64,000 bases of DNA from Ascidia mentula. Its lineage: Eukaryota; Chordata; Ascidiacea; Phlebobranchia; Ascidiidae. A model generated the notes under the pieces. That model did no database searches. It had not been told where the DNA came from and saw only the letters and a program-made list of their open reading frames with translations. The first letter of the stretch is position 1, and every line of letters starts with the position of its first letter. Below, piece after piece: positions 1-12,000 of this stretch. The DNA lies in contig OX387203.1 of NCBI GenBank assembly GCA_947561715.1, positions 12,338,001 through 12,402,000 of the forward strand. Direction: 5' to 3'. Made by a program: the position numbers and the translations under genes.

Positions 1-80
1 CGGTAAAAATAACTGTGACGAACAAAACTTATTTTAGATTGGGATTCAATCAAACGCAAACAAAACAGTTTTCTGGCAAG

Positions 81-2332
81 ATGCACTCATCCACGCCCGT
101 GAGTGGGTGACTGGGGCCACATTGTTGTGGGTTGCAAACCAAATGGTTCGCCAATACAGGAGAGGCGACCCAGAAGTGACCTCTTTTCTTCAGGAGATGG
201 ACTGGATGTTTTTGCCCGTGTGGAATGTGGACGGATATATTTATTCTTGCACAAAGGTATTTTTATTTTGAGACATAACTTAACACCATGAGCTCAAATT
301 AAAATTTAAAGTTTTATAATACAAAGCTTTAGGACCCATTTTCAAATTACTAGATATAAAAAAAAAATAGAGGTAGGATATTACTTCACGTCAAAAGAAC
401 TATATTTCAGGAGAGAATGTGGAGGAAATCAAGAAGTCGGGGTTTGGGAAAATGCAAAGGCGTTGATCTTAACCGCAACTTTGATACGCCCAATTTATCA
501 GGTCTTTAACGTCTCATATCTAAAAAAAATCATTTTTACAAGCGCACGTAAGTAATATGTGGATGTGGCAATAATATTTAACCGATATTAGAGTTTTTTG
601 CGTTCCACAATTCGTTTCAGAGGTTCTAAATTCCCACGTAAACGACGTTTGTTTTTATATTTCCTTGCAGAAGGATCAACAAGCAACTTTGTGTGTTCCG
701 GAGTATACAGGGGAAGTGGTGCTTTCTCCGAGTCAGAATCAAGCACAGTTTCAGCATTTCTCCATTCTATTCCGATCGCAGCTTTTATATCTCTCCATTC
801 CTACGCACAATATTGGTTGTATCCATACGGATTCCAATCGACCCCAAGCTTGGATCATACTGAACTGGTAAAAATTTAGTTGCGTTATTTGTGTATCTTT
901 GACTTCACCGCTGTGCATTTGGGTTTATGTTGGTGCATGGAAAAGGTGTTTTTCCTTAAATATCTAACTCTAGTGCCCAAAATACTTAAAAAGACAAAAT
1001 ATTTTATAGGTTTTAGGCGAATAAGGTTTTTGGTGAAAAATCGTCCTACCAAGTTGAAAACGACTTAAAATTTAGTCACATTTCCTCCATTTGGTAAAAC
1101 CTAACACCTAAAAATCTTCAACGTATTTTTTTGGGGCCATTTTGCCCTGTCTACACCAATGGCTGCACATCATGTTCAGTAGAATGGAATAAAAATATAG
1201 TTTAGAATAAACAATGTAACAGCAAAAAATTTGTTTTATTTTTTATATTTTTTATTTTACTGATTTAATTTTTTGCGGAAGAGATATTTATGCATAGTTT
1301 TAATACTGGTGAACTGATGACGAAGCGTTGTTCGAAAACGTCTGCTTTATGTCTTGCATATTAGCTTTGGCTTTCTTGTTCAAATTACAGTAATTAAGTT
1401 TTTGCACCCAATTTTAATGATGGTTGGTATATTTTGTAACGCTCAGTGTTTATGTCGCCTATTTCGCGCTGTGTCACGGTTTTCATTATTTCAACGTAAC
1501 ATTATTGTTAAATGTGCAGGAAAGAGTGGCCAGGAAAGCAGTGAAGGCGATTTATCAAGTTAACGACATCAGATACAAACAAGGAACGGTGGAGGAATTA
1601 GCTTGTAAGTTCAAATTTAAAATGAGTTGTTTTTCAATTTATGAAAATATAACACATACGTATAGGCTGTACCACTCGCATGAGCATTATTTGTTGTCTG
1701 TGGCATATAATGTGCGGCGTGCAGTATATAGAAATCATATTCCCTAACATATCCCTATCATTAAAGAAAATGTCAAAATTATTGCTGAAATCAGTCTATG
1801 CAGGATCTGCGGATCTGTCTTTGCGAATCAATTATATTACTGAGAGTATATAAGACTTCATCATATATATATATAAACTATATTAATATAATATATATCT
1901 CAGGAATGTAACATATCCCTATCAATGTGTTTTTTATTATTAATACCTGATGAAGTCTCGCCGCATGGCAGACGAAACGTCGCAAAAATACAGTACGTTT
2001 ATTCCAGAAGATCAGTACATTTTTAATTGCAATTTGCCTGGCAGCAACAGGAATTTCATCATGATTTTTTTTATGTTTTCAGTAATTTTACGCTGTTTGT
2101 AGATCTAGTTTCTGGAGGAAGCATTGACTGGGCACACATGTCATTGTGTGTTAAATACTCGTTCGGTATCGAGTTGAGGGACAGAGGAAAATTCGGGTTT
2201 GCTTTACCCGAGAAATACATTCTTCCTACAGCTCGGGAATATTACCAGGGAATGAAAGTTGTAGCAAGAGAAGTGTTGAATTCATCAGATCACATCAGCA
2301 CGTATTGCAAGCAAGCTAGAACTGACGGATGA
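81..2332 (+). CDS. A-type metallocarboxypeptidase (M14), 3' part of gene
   Basis: Zinc exopeptidase that removes C-terminal residues, normally secreted as a proenzyme. Five exons are visible: 81-256, 411-501, 671-867, 1520-1604 and 2103-2332; phases match at every junction. The signal peptide, propeptide and start lie left of the window. In bovine CPA numbering, the zinc ligands are present (HARE of HAREW for H69/E72; H196 in SLHSYAQ), as are R127 (MWRKSR), N144/R145 (LNRNF), Y198 and E270 (IELRD). Y248 is restored only by splicing: its TAT codon is split T|AT by intron 4. Residue 255 is Ile in GGSIDW, which predicts preference for hydrophobic C-termini (A-type) and not basic ones. About 260 residues are seen, the expected length for this part. 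An AATAAA overlaps the stop region at 2333-2338. A hammerhead-like motif lies in intron 4. Confidence 0.93.
1947..1981 (+). ncRNA. Hammerhead-like motif, Penelope-associated type
   Basis: CTGATGA at 1947-1953, a hairpin with arms GTCT (1955-1958) and AGAC (1970-1973) plus inner GCC/GGC pairs, then GAAAC (1974-1978) and a GTC triplet (1979-1981). This is the hammerhead core order with an almost absent stem III. One extra A separates CTGATGA from stem II, and stem I pairing is poor, so self-cleavage is doubtful. It lies in intron 4 of the carboxypeptidase gene, next to an AT microsatellite at 1861-1912. The motif at 53238-53269 has the same layout and so probably comes from the same retroelement family. 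Confidence 0.45.
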
Positions 2333-5236
2333 AATAAATGACGTCACTTGCTCACTTTAAAAATACAGTATCCGGAAATATGCTTCTTATTGTTAAACAT
2401 TGTTTTAATGCAAATTGAAAGGCCACCATAGAAATGTTATGTGGTAGCTGCGATAAGTTTCCAGTAATGTAGTTTTGAAAACTTTGTTTTATAATTTATG
2501 GCCGAAGAAATATTCTTAAAATTTGGAGTTTTGTTTTAGATATTCATAAGTTTAATTTAGTATTATAGACTATTTTGACTTTATTAAAATGCTCTGCTTT
2601 ATTGGCAAAGTTGGTACAACACTAATATTTTATTATTATTGAATAACATTGGGAACTTTTTCACGTTTATTGCACAGAAAAAACACGACCTGTAATTTTC
2701 AAGGTTTCTCCACATATTTTCTTCACGTATTACTTCCAGTATTAAAATGTCCCATTTGTAAAACCACCAAATCCATTGCACAGAATCAATTTTAAATTTG
2801 CTACTTAAACTAACCACCTTGTATGCGAGATTTTAAATTGTATTTACAAAAGCCTAACATATATAAATTGCGGTAAATAAACTACAAGGAAATTCACTGA
2901 ATTGTGCTGTTATTTACAACTTGTGTGCTGCTGAAAGTTTATTTTTTCGAATCAAAATTCTCAGTCTATCCCGAAATGAAATGAGGGCATCGGTTACATT
3001 AAATGAAATCGACCTTTGCGCGAAAGTTACGTAACAGAACGTTACACAATTGTGGGCCTGCGGCGATCCTGTGGTCCACTGTGAATTTTTCTTCTACAAA
3101 GATTAGAAAACAGCGGCCAATTGAAATTATTGCCTCGCAATTCCAATTTGCTTAATACGGCAAGCTGCAAGCCTCAAACTTCGGTATAGAGCAATCAGAC
3201 TTATTGATTTTAGATTATTGAATTTTGGGGACACAGCAGAACCACACATGAATAATTCATGTTCGACATCTCTCAGATAGGAAATTAGCGACAACCCAAC
3301 CTACAACTTATACACCAGCCAGGTTGAGAATCTCGTACTTGCTTTGTAAATAGTTTGCAGTTGATGCCACAACAAGTCAATTTTACCACATATACTCTCC
3401 GCAAAGGATTTATAGCTTCAGAGACTTGCCACAATTCATTTCTGTCGTGACACGGCCTGTTTTAGAAAATGTTGCATAACGTTATAATGACGTTTGCTGT
3501 TATGTAACTTCAAATATTTTATAAAGATCTAGAAAAAGAACCTGTGCTTTCTGAAGCATGAATTTGCAGCAACTTTCCTGTTCAAAAAGATATATAAGCG
3601 TGGTTTAGTTGAATTAACAATGAATTTCCGTTACTCCATTTAAAAGATTTGTTTAATTTTATTGTAGATATAAACGTTTTTAGCTTGAGCTTTTATTCTG
3701 GCTGAAGTATCCAGAAAAACTGTTTCGATCCGTTTTCTGTCTTTTGAAAAATATTGGTTATTTTGAAGTAAGACAAGTCGTATGAAAGAGAAAAATGGGT
3801 TGTGTTGTGATTCATAATATTTTTTCTACGATCTGTCATTGTAACAAATAAACTTTTGCCCAAACCGAAGTAAATTGGAAGAAAAATATTCAGAGATTAT
3901 AATCTCAGCTTGCAACCTCAAGGGGATTTTCCTTCTATTACGTCATTCCATGTTGTTTACCTCAATGAACTTTATTTTAGGCAGCTGTATTTTAAACGGA
4001 CAAAACCATTTTTGTCCTTCTTTACGAGAACCAAATATTGTCTTCTTGCATTATTATTAGTAGACCTATTGTGCTGATGTCATGCGGGTGCGTGGAATTT
4101 ATGATTGTGTGACTTTATTTTAAGAGCCATATATTATAAAATTTTTTAACTAATCATATAAACGTCTTTAACATTATTTCTATGGTTTTGTGAACCTCCA
4201 TCGAGGCCAAAATAACTGCGAGCGTTTTTGTATTTCGGCCCCTTTCTATATTATTAGCAGCAAGCATTTGATAACTGAGCTAATTTTCAGGGCAATTGCT
4301 TTAAAAACTGTCATATTAAATAAGTTACATGTAATTGACCCGCCGTCGTCTTTGAGAGCATTTGTTTTGTTTTCTTAACTTGTGGATACGCAACAATGAC
4401 AATAATAGCAATTAATCAATTGTTATTTAAGTTTTGCGCAAACGTGGGTAATTTTAATATTTGTGATTTTGTTTCGTGTAACAACCAAGTACTGTTTGTC
4501 ATAATGCTGTGACATTAAAGGATGATTTGTTTGATGTGAATGTAATGGTTGAGAAATTATGCCCCAGACGAACACGTTTCCCATTTCCACAATGCCGACG
4601 CGCCAATCATCTGGTCTTAAAGGAAAGTGTACTAAGATTTGTGTTTCCATCCTATTAGGTGCGACAAAATTACTCGCACAGAATGATTGACGATCAACGT
4701 CAGTGTGATCTTTTATTTTATATTTCTCTGATTGCTGTTGTCCAATTAACATTTATCTTTATATATTTGGTGCGTTTTATTGTGTATTTTGTTACATAAC
4801 TCGTTTCCACAGTAAGTCTATTGTCATTTAAAAGGAATTACAAATTATGTGCAGAATTATTTTCTCTGCACTTTCCTTTAAGCAGTCTGCGTTATGTAAC
4901 GCGGAATTATTGGAGCGTGACGTTGTGCGGCATTTTAAAAAGAACACTCGCTCTTAGTGGAAGGTGTGGCCTGGTTTGGTGAATAAAAGACGGCTTATTT
5001 AATCTTGCTGATACTTTTGCATTTGCTGATAGTGATACTTCGGTTGGTCTTGATGTGAGAAACAAAACTAAGTACTTTATTCTCTCAGGTACGTATTGAG
5101 ATTCAATGAACAGCTCACAGCTGTACCGGAATAGCTACTTGTGCGCAATATGCCTTTTGGTTAGTGATGCTTGTGTTAGTTTTGGGCATAGTCTGATTTA
5201 ATATGAATTTCAATTGATTTCGAAAACCTAAGTAAC

Positions 5237-7052
5237 AACATGTACGTAAACTTAATGTGGCTTGACCATGAATTGTGGTGAAAGTGTCAAATAACTATCA
5301 TTCTACGGTAACTAAGATGAACAAACTTGTAATGTCGATGATTACTTGTGTATGAATCAAATATTCGCAAAGCTTCTTGTCGATAGAAATGTAGCCAAAG
5401 TCAAACCAGTTCGCTAGACTGCTTCCTGTACTTTACTGTGACGTAATATTGAATGCTCACGTGACATGGAAGGACGTGTTCAGCAACTCATACTGTATCC
5501 TATTCCTAAACATTGGCTTAGCGTTTTCTTGCAGGGTTAACAAAGCTAATTATTTTATTTCTGAATAACGATACGGACTGTTACTTACCATTAACTTGGC
5601 TGATTGCGATATGTGCAAAACAAACGAAATTTCGATGACCCAAACGTTGGTGAAAGATCTTCATTTGAGAAGTACATTAATATTTTTGCGCAGTGGGTTT
5701 GGAGGTACTGACATGTTAACGCAAAATTTGAATCGTTTTTCGCTTGAATGGACATTCTAGCAGCATAAATGCACAAAAACATTTGTAGTAAGTAAAAGAA
5801 AACGCATCCTTTGTTCTTATTCTAATTTTTATTGTCTGTTTCATTTTTAGCTTTTTTATTGCTTTAATAGCAGCTAACAACATGTAGGTCATAACTGACT
5901 GAAACCTTTTACGATTTATTGTATTTTGATTTGGCTTTAGTGGTATATTAAGCCTACAGTACGTGGTTAAGTTTATTTTACTCAACTTTGGTATATTTTT
6001 TCCGCTAAGCCAAATGTGTGTTTGTCTGCGAAATACCACCTTCAACAAGTCTACCTGTTTTAAAGTTAAGATATGACGTCATATTATATGTTACATAAGA
6101 GCCACGTGCGGTCGATTCACGTGATCAACAGCCCACTACATTTCCGCCATTTTCGGGTGTCGGCCATTTTGTTTTGCAGTAACTTTTTGTCGACACGGTC
6201 AAGGTAACAACAGGTTACTTAATTAAGGCAACTACAGTAACTGAATAATTAGCCCTACACCCATAGCGTGTGCTCTGTTTTAGCTTTCGGTATGAAGTTT
6301 AAAGTGATGTTTATATTTACCAAAAAACAATAATACCATTGTCGTTATTTGTTGTAAAGATTAAATAAATATTTCATTTGTGACATGACTGACGGTTTTG
6401 TAAATTTCCAATACAAACAAAATAGCCTACGCAATAGTTGACAATTTCATGATACAGACGTTTCTTTTCAGTGTAAAATGCAGGTGAGTCGGCAAAATGG
6501 TACCTTGAAGTGGCGATAAGTCAAAAGGGGAAGTAATCACGAAATTCTCGACTATTGCATTGACTATTATGTTTGTATCAAAGATTTACAAAACCGTCAG
6601 TTACGTTCACAAATTAAATACTTTACTACAAATAACGACCAAGGTATTATTGTTTGTATTTGAATATTTCATTTGTTGTGTAAAGGAAACAATTGAAATT
6701 CCTCTTTTTCATAATTCATGTTAAAGAGAAATATAACGTAGCCTATGTAAGCAAAATGACGGAAATTTATGTATTAGCAGTGAATTTGCGAAATAGGTTT
6801 CCTTTAAATCCAGTTTTTGGCGTAATGTAATTTAAAATTTCAATAAATGTTAGTTAATTTCCATTGCCAACTATACTTACGAACACCATAAAGGTATACT
6901 TAATGTGCTTGATCATGAATTTTGAAAACATCAAACATCCGTCATTCTATGATAATAAACTGCCATAAAGTTGAATAAGCTTTGTATGAATCAAATACTC
7001 GATAGAAACCAATTCGCTAGACGTCTTCCTGTTCTTTACTGTGACGGTGTAA
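5237..7052 (+). repeat. Diverged direct duplication (about 5237-5450 and 6895-7052)
   Basis: Both segments carry the same ordered landmarks: TTAATGTG, a CTTGAYCATGAATT block, a CATTCTA block, TGTATGAATCAAATA, CGATAGAAA and TTCGCTAGAC followed by CTTCCTGT and TTTACTGTGACG. They differ by many substitutions and indels. They look like two old copies of one dispersed repeat. No coding meaning was found. Confidence 0.5.
6321..6656. repeat. Hairpin-forming inverted repeat, MITE-like
   Basis: The left arm (6321 to about 6465) and the right arm (about 6525 to 6656) are imperfect reverse complements. Both contain AATAATACC, CGTTATTTGT, TGACGGTTTTGTAAAT and an ATACAAACA block. The loop is roughly 60 bp. 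The size and structure fit a short non-autonomous inverted-repeat transposon. No clean target duplication was identified. Confidence 0.55.
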
Positions 7053-8857
7053 AGACCAGTTACGGACCACGCAAAAAGAAACAGATGTTGCAATCCACGT
7101 GTAATTCCTTAAGGTACAAACAGTTGAGTTTTTCCATCAGAAGTCACATTGTCAAGATGACCTTTTCTCCCAGGACTTTAGTGCATGAGTCCTTTATAAT
7201 TTTGGACATGTACCATTGCTCTGGGATTTGTGATCATTACTTTCAACGCACTTCAATTCAGCGAATTTAACTTAAACTGTTTGTGTGGTTTGTGAAGTTA
7301 TATTACAGTTTAGATCTTGTCAGGTCTCCTTAAAATGCTCTATCACGAGTACGTATCATATGACACTGCACTAAGACGGAAACCAGTTTAAAAAAAGTAA
7401 ATTTGAGCGGTAATCCATTGCGTTTGAGCTCTTTCAACTAAAAAATTGCTGCTTGCGCATCACCGCAGACATGTGCAACTATAGATATTTCCAATTCTCT
7501 AGTTTAAGAATTAGACTAAAATGTCGGTAATTCTAAATTTCGGTTTTACAAAAATTGATGTTTTGCCCATAGGCGTTTTTATTTGGAAAGAGGTTTTACT
7601 ATCACGTGGGAATTGCACTACGCGAAACTTGACAATCTTAGCGTTTAAATTGCGTTGTCATTATGAAAAAAATGCGATATAGTATGAATTTTTATGTCTT
7701 TAATTTTTGTTTTATCCTAATTTAATGCGTTAAAAAGGTGAAGTTGTTAATGTCTACATCGACAATTGGTTTTTGGGACAAGACATTGACATTTTCCTAT
7801 CACGAAAACTCGACGGAAATACAAATGTAGGCTACAGTCGTTTGTTCTTCTGGGGTTCTTAACCCAGAGATCTGGATCAGTTCCTAGCGTATAAGCGGAT
7901 GCTGAGTATTCCAGTTTATGTTAAAACTACTTTGGTGATTTCAAAAAGTTACTGACATGGGAACAGGTAATTTAGCTATTTCATATGCAAGGAAAATATG
8001 ATCGGCAGACTGTTTCGAACTTTTTAGCAGGAGTTCTTAAACTTTTTCAGTTTTGTTAATCATGGTACTACAAAATGCTGCATTCTATTCACCAAATGCA
8101 AAACGTATATGACCGTGTTATCTCAACTTTACATAACAATGTTGTCTAAGCAAGCATTGTATTTCAATTAGCCACCAGATAAAACATTATCCATGGCTAC
8201 AGCTAAGAAGATCCAAATCTACGAATGAAACAAACCGGATCACACGTTCTGTTTAAACTTTAGTTAAGAACAAGAAGTTTTCTAAATCTATTTTTTAGAC
8301 ATTCTCGTTGTAACGTTGCAGTAAGCACTCAACAGACATCGCGCAATCAGTCACTAACGAGGATTACATCCGATTGCCTGCGGTGCTAGAAGGCAAGTTT
8401 TTTTTGATTTAATTTGTTCTTGGTCTATGAAGTTGGCCTGAAGAGTAAAAAGATTACTGTGAAAGTTTTCACCAGTGCAGATACTGGAGTGGGCGGTGTT
8501 TATCCAATTTTGTACACTTTCCAGGAATATTCCAGGTTTGCCACCAGACCACCCTCCGTAACTGTACGGTTGAGTACGGTCCAAACAGCAGCCTTTAGCA
8601 TTGTCTGTATTACATGTGCTGGTGATATGTTAACGTTGTGAGTGAGCCGCATAACAAGTTCTCATCAGTGCTCTGTGGTCGCCGACAAGCGCTTGGATCC
8701 CAACTATGTACAACCAACTGGTACAAACCAAGGTGGAAATAGTAAATGCTAAAACCATTGTATTTAAACATTATGCTTAAACTGCTTATCGTGATTATTT
8801 CTACAGATTCACACTAGGTATCTGTGATGCCCAAAACGAATAATTAGAATATTCGCT

Positions 8858-8935
8858 GGCGAATGCAACGTATCAAGAAGGTGTATAAATTCAAGAGGTT
8901 CAGTTTCGGTTCGATTCCCTGTTTCTGAGAGCTGC
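8858..8935 (+). repeat. Possible tRNA-derived SINE head
   Basis: A GGTTCGATTCC string near 8912 matches the pol III B-box consensus, with a weak A-box-like GGCGAATGC about 50 bp upstream. There is no tRNA-like acceptor stem, so it is not a tRNA gene. It could be a SINE remnant or chance. Confidence 0.25.
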
Positions 8936-9082
8936 TGCTGGCTAGGAAGTTACTCCGGTGTCCTATTAGCAAACGTTAATTCGTGGTCGCATCGTTAATC
9001 GATTTCCATTCCAGCAAGTAATAAAAAACCAGACAGAACAAACATATTCTTTCTGTATTGCACGAAAATATGGCATAAAAAT

Positions 9083-12000
9083 TCAGTCGGTATTAAACTG
9101 GCGAAAATAATCTCTGTAGAACTCTGCATCGACTTGATAATTGTGTGAAACGGAGTCAACGTAAATCAGCATCGATTGTGGATCAACTGCTTGCAGTTTG
9201 ACGTCACCATCCACCATCTCATTCACATATGGTCTGAAAAAATGGTTAAATAAATCTTGGAACGCAAAACCGAATTTGGATACAAAACACATGTAAACAA
9301 TGCCAAAATTTTCACATCCTAAAACAACTGATAAAAAAACGGAATATCCGTCTGTGCTGTCTGTGGCGGCCGGCGGATTGATCCTCATTTTGTAAAAGAT
9401 TAAAATAAAAAATAAAACTTCATGCGGATGCTGATCCTCTACTTTGAGTATTTTAGTATATGGAAATAAGTTACCCCTGATCCACCAACAGCTCCTCGTA
9501 GTCAACATATCTGCGATAAGTTTTCTCGTCTTGGGCCGAGGTCGCGTGCTCGATATCAATCCCGTACATATTTTGCGGGGAAAATTCCTGCATGATAATT
9601 TGTTGCTCGGACAAAGTTAAAAAATAAAACAAAAACGCATCCTGTCCTGTGTAACTTACATCAATAGTTGGAGGTTTCTGCCATGGCAACACGCTCGTCT
9701 GCGTGTCGACTGTGACGTCATAACTGAGAGATCCACGTTTGCCTTCGACCTCATTTTCATCACTATCACTCGACTCGTTGGAACTTACTTCATGTGAGCT
9801 TTGTGACGTTGTACTATCGGGTTGTAGTCGTTCGTGTCTGTGTTGTTGAGTGGAAAAGATTACAGATCTATTAGATGCCGTAGGGTATAATACCAGGATA
9901 TAATGTATTTTTTTATAGTTATGATTATAAAAGCTATGGTGTTGTGATAAAAGTGACTACTAGGACTGACTTCGATTATATATTTTTACAAGACTTTTAG
10001 TGCAACGATCCAAAACCAAGTTGTCAGTAGGAGATCAATACTTTATATAAATATTTCCAATGTGGAGATAAAAGCATGTTTTATATTTTTCGGCGTTCCT
10101 CTGGGTCACATTAAGTTGGGCCAAGTTTTTATTTTGTGAAAAGCAAATCTCTGTAGTAATCAGTGTAAATCAGACATCAAGTACAACAATAACCTTTTGT
10201 ATTACGTTTCAGGGTTTGGGTGGGTATTACATTATTATACATCTCACCAATGTATACTTTTGTGTAAACTTACTTTAAATGTTGCCAATTTTCACCACGG
10301 ACAGTAAATGGACTTAAGTCAGCGTATCCATATGCTATACAACTGTAAAAACATGCAAGAAATATACAACTAATATGCATCATCATTATAGCAATAAAAT
10401 GTCTTTACTTCAAAAAAATAAGACACACATCTATATACCTATTTAATGTATTATTCATATTCAGTGCCAAGCATTCATCAAATGATGTTAATTCCTCAAC
10501 TCTGTGAAAATTAGAAAACCAGTCCGAATAATCCTCACATTGACTGGTGAGTTGTTTGCGAGTCAGGAGACCTGTATCATGCTGAAATTTTCTGCAGCTG
10601 CCTTCGATCATTAACACTGCAACACATTCCATATTGCATCAAAAACAAAATGGGGAACAGAGTTGATTTTTTTATGTCATTTTACCTGTATCCAGTGGTA
10701 GAGGTAATGAAGATGTGATTTGCGGATATAACCACCGCAGATAATTGTGCATGGAGAAAGATTTCAGGATGTCAATGTCGTGGTTGTGAAGGTAGTAATC
10801 TGTACTCAGTTCCCAAAGTGGATCTTGGGTTGGATGTGGTTTGAAAACACCCAGAAAGAGATTGATTGCAGACTAAAAGGTCATTTTGTAATTTATGGAA
10901 CCTCAAGAAAATCTATTTTCTCTCAACTTTTATTTATAATTTGTTTTTACTGAATTGCTTTTAATTGTAAAATGTAAAAATTATTTGTTTTGATTGCATG
11001 CAAATAAATACAAAAACAACCCCTCACAAATTTATGTGTGAAGGCGAAGGTATTTTTGCAACAAAATACAACATGCAATGCTATGAAGAGGAATCTTAAG
11101 ACAAACCTGTTTGTCAGCATCTGAGAATGTGTTGGAATAATATCTCGACAAGGTTGTGACAATATCTCTGGAATGTGAAGCCCACGGTGCAATGGTGCGT
11201 CTGTATGTTTGTATTGTGTGAACAAGTTGTGAACCTCCATATTGAAGGGCTATGATGTCTCCGTGTTGATTAAACATATCTTCATACAACCTACAAATAT
11301 TATGTACATTTGAGGTAATTAGTTAAAAAAGACCACTGAAGCATAGTTTTTTTCGGAAGTACATATAAGGAATACTAACATAACTTGACGACCATTTATT
11401 TTTTTGTTGTCTGAGGATAAAAATAAACTATTTACAAGACTTTATGTGAATATCCAAATAAATTTAATAATTCCAGGAATCACAATTTCCACCTTTACTT
11501 TTGACCACATTTATGGAAACATGTATTTCCAAGATTAAAATCAGCTGGATTTTTTAGACAAATAAATAAAATTTTTTTTCACAAAAAAATAAGGAACCTT
11601 GTAACATCGGTATCAAAATTGAGATTAGGTTCAGACAAAACTCCCAGTGAAAAAAGTTGATAAGCCAGTGCTGATTTCCCAGCAACAAACTGAGCAGAGT
11701 TCGTTCGATCAAGACAATCAACACAGTTTGTCCGCAAAACTCCAGTTTGAATTCGAAAACCCTCCACAAATTGTCCACCAAGTTGCCTCCACCTGTGTTT
11801 TATGCAACATAAAATGATTGCATGGAAACCAAAAAGAACAAAACCAACATGAGATGAAACAGAGACAAAATGCTTGAAAAATTTAATTTTTCATGTGCAT
11901 GAACCAATTACAGATACTACACAGCAAAATTTAGCGGCAATAAAATAACCACATATGCTTAATGTAGATTGTGACGAACTCTTGCAAACTGTCAAATATA

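Larger units (their letters stand above)
2339..9082. other. Gene-poor stretch with decayed repeats
   Basis: I see no convincing coding exon between the carboxypeptidase stop and the FIG4 3' end. The open frames are short, lack family motifs and have no sensible splice context. The stretch contains a diverged direct duplication, a hairpin-forming repeat and a tRNA-like promoter remnant, listed separately. Confidence 0.6.

Noticed and set aside
4423..4752. 109-codon minus-strand open frame
   Set aside because: No recognisable motif; expected by chance in 6.7 kb of gene-free DNA.
5716..6048. 110-codon minus-strand open frame
   Set aside because: Lys/Ile/Asn-rich AT-driven sequence with no motif.
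8597..8745. Minus-strand CTGATGAGAAC with a CCACCTTGGTTTG flank resembling the ribozyme repeat
   Set aside because: No stem II partner and no GAAA. At best a distant relic.
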